Source: Antilocapra americana (Eukaryota > Chordata > Mammalia > Artiodactyla > Antilocapridae). Taken from it: a DNA stretch of 64,000 bases. This document shows, piece after piece, positions 59,688 to 64,000 of this stretch. Where the stretch lies: assembly GCA_007570785.1 (NCBI GenBank), contig ML660774.1, positions 8,261,969 through 8,325,968 of the forward strand. Reading direction: 5' to 3'. The notes below the pieces were generated by a model that worked only from the letters and a program-made list of their open reading frames with translations, was not told the origin of the DNA and did no database searches. Numbering within the stretch: position 1 is the first letter of the stretch; every line of letters starts with the position of its first letter. The translations under genes were made by a program, and so were the position numbers.

Positions 59688-61156
59688 AAAGAAAGTTCCT
59701 GAAAGGATAAAATGACTCAGAAGTGTTGAAAATGAATTGTGTTTATTTTTCTTTTTGGACTCGGGCACTTGGTTCACATATAAATAGTCTAGATTGTGCT
59801 GTGTTTTTCTTTGGCTTTAAAGAGTCCACAGAACTCTGGTTTTTAAATCACCAGGAAACCACGTGACTTAGCCACTTTCTTGACCTCCATACAGACACTC
59901 CAAATTGATGCTGCGGGAGAGACCGTCTGATTCGTTATTTTAGAACCACTTCTAATATCCGCCTTTGAACACCTCAGTGAGAGGGAAGCGTCTGCTTATG
60001 GGAACCCGCTGTCCTTCAGGTGCACATTGTTGCAAACTGAATGGGCAGGCTGGCCATCTATTGAGGCTGTTCCTCCTGAGTGGGGAGTTTGAAAGGGTCA
60101 CGACAGGCCCGGAGGAGCCCATCTCTCCCCGATGGCCCACCCGGAGGCATTCAGGATTGCTTGCTCACGTACTCTGCTGGTCAGCTCATCATATGTGTCC
60201 CCGGCTCATCCTGCCCAAACTCTCTGGGACCTCATGATGTCCCAGAGAAGTAGTCCATTGCTCCGCAGCCAGAAAGAGACCCACCAGAACAGGCTCAAGT
60301 TATCCTGGGTAGTCGGTCACTTGATGCTCTTCCAAGGAGGGAAAATCATATGGAAAATTTCTAAGATTTGTAAACCCTTCTTGGGAAATAAAGTGGGGAA
60401 ACAAGATGTCATTAAGATATTTTCCTCCAGCCAGTATATGACAAATGCACCAGATACTTTGGGACAACTGAGGCACACTTCTGTAAGAACTATGATGCCA
60501 GTTATCACCATCTGCTCACACAGCACTGCATCCCCAAGTCTAGTCAGTTTCATAGCACTATGCTTCCCAACTCCGTAGTCAGTTTCATAATCACAGAAAT
60601 CAAAGGATTCGGAATCAGAAAGGACTCAGAGAGCTTGTCCATCAATTTACTGAAGTGCAAACAGTCCAAAGAAATGATGGATATATACAGATCCATTCAG
60701 GAAAGAAGGCTCAGAGTTTTGGTTATGGACCCATTGTCTTCCCAAGCTCCTTCCACACCTCGCTATAGGATCTGATTTACTGGTCTCCAACACAGGAACT
60801 CTCAACTTACGAGCAGCTGCACATACTTATACTTATTTCCACTCTACCCCTGACTCTCAATTCACTCCCTGTAATCATGTCATGAACCTGAACCTTCTCC
60901 TGACATTTCTGAATTAATAAGGGAAACTCCCACCCACTCCCATCCATACTACTCTTTCCCAGACTCACAGGATCCCAAGAGGCTCAGAATTCGGACAAGG
61001 CAGGTTGTTTTTCAGAAGTTCATGAGTTTCAGGCGACCCAGCAATTCTGAAGATTATTTCAGCCATGTTGTTAGTCTGAATGCTCTTGTGGACCAGCTAG
61101 CATAAGAACCAAAATATCATATACAATGGGAATGTTCTTTTAGGAAATCCATAGTG
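59688..61156. other. Intronic stretch with long but unsupported reading frames
   Basis: Contains open frames of 90 and 148 codons (59965-60237 and 60132-60578, plus strand) with no recognisable domain, no splice context and no codon pattern I trust. No repeat family recognised. Confidence 0.4.
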
Positions 61157-61363
61157 TGTTAATCACGCAATCATGTCTGACTCTTTGCGACCCCATGGAC
61201 TATAGCCTGCCAAGCTCCTCGGTCCATTGAATTCTCCAGGCAAGAATACTGGAGTGGGTTGCCATGCCCTTCTCCAGAGGACCTTCCTGACTTAAGGACT
61301 GAACCTGGGTCTCAGTCTACCTGCTTTGAGGGTAGACTCCTTACCATCTGAGCCACCAGGGAG
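61157..61363 (-). mobile_element. Bov-tA SINE
   Basis: Reverse-strand SINE from CAATCATGTCTGACTCTTTG to the head ACCATCTGAGCCACCAGGG. Confidence 0.9.
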
Positions 61364-61528
61364 TGAACTTATAGAACACAACACACTTATAAGTTCAGGG
61401 CTATTCTTTGCTGATGCCCAACAGACACAATTAGGAAAAAGAGATTCAGGTATGACCTTTACTAAGTGACTGAACTTAATTATGTGGTTGAAGAAAATCA
61501 GAGACCAAAGAGCAAAAAGCAGACAATG

Positions 61529-61831
61529 CATATATATGGAATTTAGAAAGACGGTAACGAGAACCCAACATGCGAGACAGCAAAAGGAACGCAGATGTAT
61601 AGAATAGACTCGTGGACTTTGTGGATGAGGGTAAGGGTGCGATGATATGGGAAAAGGGCATTGAAGCATGTTAATTGTCATGTGTCTAATCAATCGCCAG
61701 CCCAGGATTGATGCTCGGGGCTGGTGCAGCGAGATTTCCCGGGGGGGAGGGAGGAGGGAGGGGGGTTCCGGAGGGGAAGCATATGTAAACCCATGGTGAT
61801 ATCATGACAATGTATGGCAAAAACAATAAAA
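61529..61831 (+). mobile_element. L1 (L1-BT type) 3' end, young-looking
   Basis: Starts in the ruminant L1 3' region (GCATATATATGGAATTTAG), passes AATCAATCGCCAGCCCAGGA and a G-rich tract (61740-61780) and ends in TGTATGGCAAAAACAATAAA plus an A tail. A perfect 14-bp target duplication AAAAGCAGACAATG lies at 61515-61528 and 61832-61845, indicating a comparatively recent insertion. Confidence 0.9.
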
Positions 61832-61845
61832 AAAAGCAGACAATG

Positions 61846-63876
61846 GAGAAGAACAAAAGAGAAGGCAAACAAAGAGAAAGGAGGGGAAGGAGGAGGAAAA
61901 AGCTAGTGCAGGTGATTAGAATGGTCTAGGACTCGGTCAAGGCAGCTATGAACACATTCAATGCGACCTGGGCTGGAGAACTGATGAGTAGGTGGTGAGT
62001 GTGGTCCAGGTTAACAGAGACGGCAGTGAGCACTGTCCTTTATTGCCTCAGCAAAGGATACAAGCAAAGAGTCAAGTTCAACACAGGCAACAATCTGCTC
62101 CTAGATGACAGAAAAACTTCAGGTTGGTGGTTTTCAGTACTTGGATTAGGCATAAATTCTAGTTCAAGCTGTGAAGAATAATAATACTGCGATCTATTGA
62201 CACCTTTATTTCAAATCATTTCCAAAAAGTGATCATCACTTATGCAAATAAACATTAAAATACATAAAGCTGTACACTTATGTTTTGTGCATTTTACTAA
62301 GCTATACCTGAATTTGAAAAGAATATTAGGTAGGCATTGCTAAGACCTAAAAGCATCTTAAGACCAGCCCTGGAGCATCCAAGGTTAAGATTTGTAAGTC
62401 AAGGCAGAGGCTTCATATTTTCCCCATAGTTTGTGCAGCCTTCCCACGTGGTGACACAGGATAGACATGAATAATGTTCAATATCAGTCTGAAACAAACA
62501 AGTGTGGGAGTGGAATACCAGTGTCGATCACCCAGGCTTGGAGTCACTCTGGGGACATTTTTTTTTTTTTTTTACTCTACTGAAGGTTTACCCCACTATG
62601 CACCAGACTGAAAAACAATAATAAACCTCTTTAGAAAGGTACCATTCTAAGCTATTGTATCCTTGTCTTCTTAAGCAGAACATCCTGAATGTGATCAGGT
62701 CTTTCCTTGATGGCTCAGGGTCATAGGTAACAGATCCCTCACTGTGCTCTGTTCTTCTCGGGAGTGGTTAATGCGGGGCAGTTATTTGCTTCTGTACAAA
62801 GTTCCCATAAAAGGCTGTGCTTGTTCACCTTTCCAGACCTGCTTTTAATGAGTCTATTTCTACCCATGCTGTGTGCCACGTGCACCATTCCCTTATATGT
62901 GTCAATCTTCCTTCTAATACACTGCTAATAATTTTTAAGGGTGCATATACTAGCCTCAGAGGTTTGTGGCACTTCAATGCAGAACAAATCAGCCATGGGT
63001 GAGGGCCCATCATTTTTGCTTATTTCCATTTATTGCCTATTTTCTATAGAGGTTATACTGCCAGATAACTAAATTTTAAATAAATCAGTCTTGCTTTATT
63101 TTTTAGCTAAAGTTTTAAAGTATAACATGTATGTAGAAAAATGCATAAATCCTAAGTCTACAGCTTATTTTAACAAACTGAATACACCTGTGTTAGGTGT
63201 ACTTAGGGGAAAAAACACTCAATTACACCTGCTTTATCCTTTTCATCGTTTGCATCATCTTCCACACGCAAAGTTTGCAAAGTATCCTTTTCCAAATGCA
63301 TCATCTCACTAGGTGACCACAACAATCTGTGAGGCTAAAAGATTAGATAGTTTCTGTATTTGACAAATGTGGAAAGTGCAGCTTGGATGTCTTAATTGAT
63401 TTCTTAAATCACAAGGTAGTTAGCAAGTATGAATGCCAATGTTTCAGTACAGAAATCTTTCCATTACACTATGAAATTTGCTCAGAAGATGCAAATACGA
63501 TACTGTTGGTTCTTAATATCAAATTTTGGACAGGAGCCCAGCAGATAGTCTGTCAGCACCTAAGATCCTGGTGGCTGGCTGGCATTGGTGCCTGCGTCTG
63601 CTTTGGTTCTGATGAACAGGAGGAGGGGTCTTAGACAACCATGCCATTATACCACTTTCCCAAAAGAAAGTCCTAGTTCAAAGTTTAAGATGCCTTGGCA
63701 TTCCTGTTTTCTTATCTCACCTCTTCCATTCTCTCCTGTCCATCTTTTTATCCTTCATGCCGATAAAATAAACTTAACTGAAATTGAAGGACTGTGCAAT
63801 CACAATTTTTCATAAGGATCCCAAAACTCATATTTGAATCAGTGATCTCTATCACTGTTTCAGATTACCATCCATT
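61846..63876. other. Intronic stretch with weak L1-like remnants
   Basis: Mostly unrecognised. About 62215-62320 faintly resembles an old L1 3' end (GTACACTTATG, GTGCATTTTACT). A 17-base T run lies at about 62558-62574. Nothing coding seen. Confidence 0.4.
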
Positions 63877-64000
63877 CTGTTGTTGTTTAGTCACTAAATT
63901 GTGTCTCTTTTGTGACCCCATGGACTGTAGCCCACCACCCTTCTCTGTCCACAGGATTTCCCAGGCAGGAATACTGGAGTGGTTGCAACTTCCTTCTCCA
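63877..64000 (-). mobile_element. Bov-tA SINE, cut by window end
   Basis: Reverse-strand SINE body (GTTGTTTAGTCACTAAATTG, CCCATGGACTGTAGCCCACC, GGAATACTGGAGTGG) continuing beyond base 64000. Confidence 0.85.

Larger units (their letters stand above)
49006..64000 (-). other. MTNR1A: MTNR1A intron 1 (3' portion)
   Basis: Inferred to be intron because exon 2 is at 48137-49005 and no GC-rich exon-1-like block encoding the N-terminus and TM1 was seen up to the window end. Human MTNR1A has two exons and a long first intron, so an intron over 15 kb fits. The interval is filled with SINEs, L1 tails, a pogo-like transposon, MIR, an old LTR-like repeat, BovB and microsatellite DNA, annotated separately. 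Confidence 0.75.

Noticed and set aside
59940..60240. Possible MTNR1A exon 1
   Set aside because: Somewhat less AT-rich, but neither strand encodes a TM1-like hydrophobic segment followed by a phase 1 donor.
60132..60578. 148-codon plus-strand open frame
   Set aside because: No recognisable domain, low-complexity-free but without splice or promoter context, and lies in the MTNR1A intron; long frames occur by chance in 64 kb.
1..64000. CRISPR arrays, operons or prophage
   Set aside because: All regularly recurring sequences are mammalian SINE/LINE copies or microsatellites; no spaced short direct repeats of CRISPR type.

Overview
The window is nuclear DNA of a ruminant, most likely a bovid. 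The evidence is the density of BovB (RTE-type) LINE copies, Bov-tA/Bov-A and CHR-type tRNA-derived SINEs, and ruminant L1 3' ends on both strands. Much of the sequence is interspersed repeat. There are no bacterial-style operons and no CRISPR arrays. Species cannot be fixed from the sequence alone.

One conventional protein-coding gene can be supported: the second, main coding exon of MTNR1A (melatonin receptor type 1A) on the minus strand at 48137-49005. It has a clean splice acceptor at 49006-49020. The stop codon and a candidate 3' UTR run toward lower coordinates. Exon 1 was not found, so positions 49006-64000 are read as part of intron 1, and positions 1 to about 47600 as the 3' intergenic flank. 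In human the next gene on that side is F11 (general knowledge, not seen here).

Layout. 0.4-3.2 kb: SINE remnants and an old L1 piece. 3.5-7.3 kb: a three-layer nest, a plus-strand BovB holding a minus-strand BovB with an internal deletion and, separately, a SINE. 7.5-17.9 kb: mostly unique sequence with scattered SINEs, a split L1 3' end, and two exon-like segments with matching phase. 17.9-19.2 kb: BovB with the longest intact reverse-transcriptase reading frame. 19.9-25.2 kb: BovB tails, SINEs and an old LTR-like block. 25.8-27.5 kb: a decayed Tigger1 (pogo/DDE) transposon split by a SINE. 30.3-32.6 kb: a second-lineage BovB with its finger/palm part deleted. 33-40 kb: SINEs, L1 tails, MER20, MIR and a solo-LTR-like repeat. 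41.0-42.7 kb: BovB inserted inside BovB. 45.7-47.3 kb: two BovB 3' ends, then a 65-68 bp-arm inverted repeat just downstream of MTNR1A. 49.0-64 kb (intron): a duplicated ~100-bp block around a SINE next to the splice acceptor, a pogo-like element carrying both a SINE and an L1, a long GT/GGGTGT microsatellite, and a ~210-bp inverted duplication at 55.0 and 57.0 kb.

I found no new multi-gene system. The most unusual items are the two inverted structures (47.3 kb; 55.0/57.0 kb), the duplication abutting the MTNR1A acceptor, and the nested BovB architectures. Repeat family names rest on recognition of consensus features by eye; boundaries not fixed by a target-site duplication (TSD) are approximate to about 10-30 bp.
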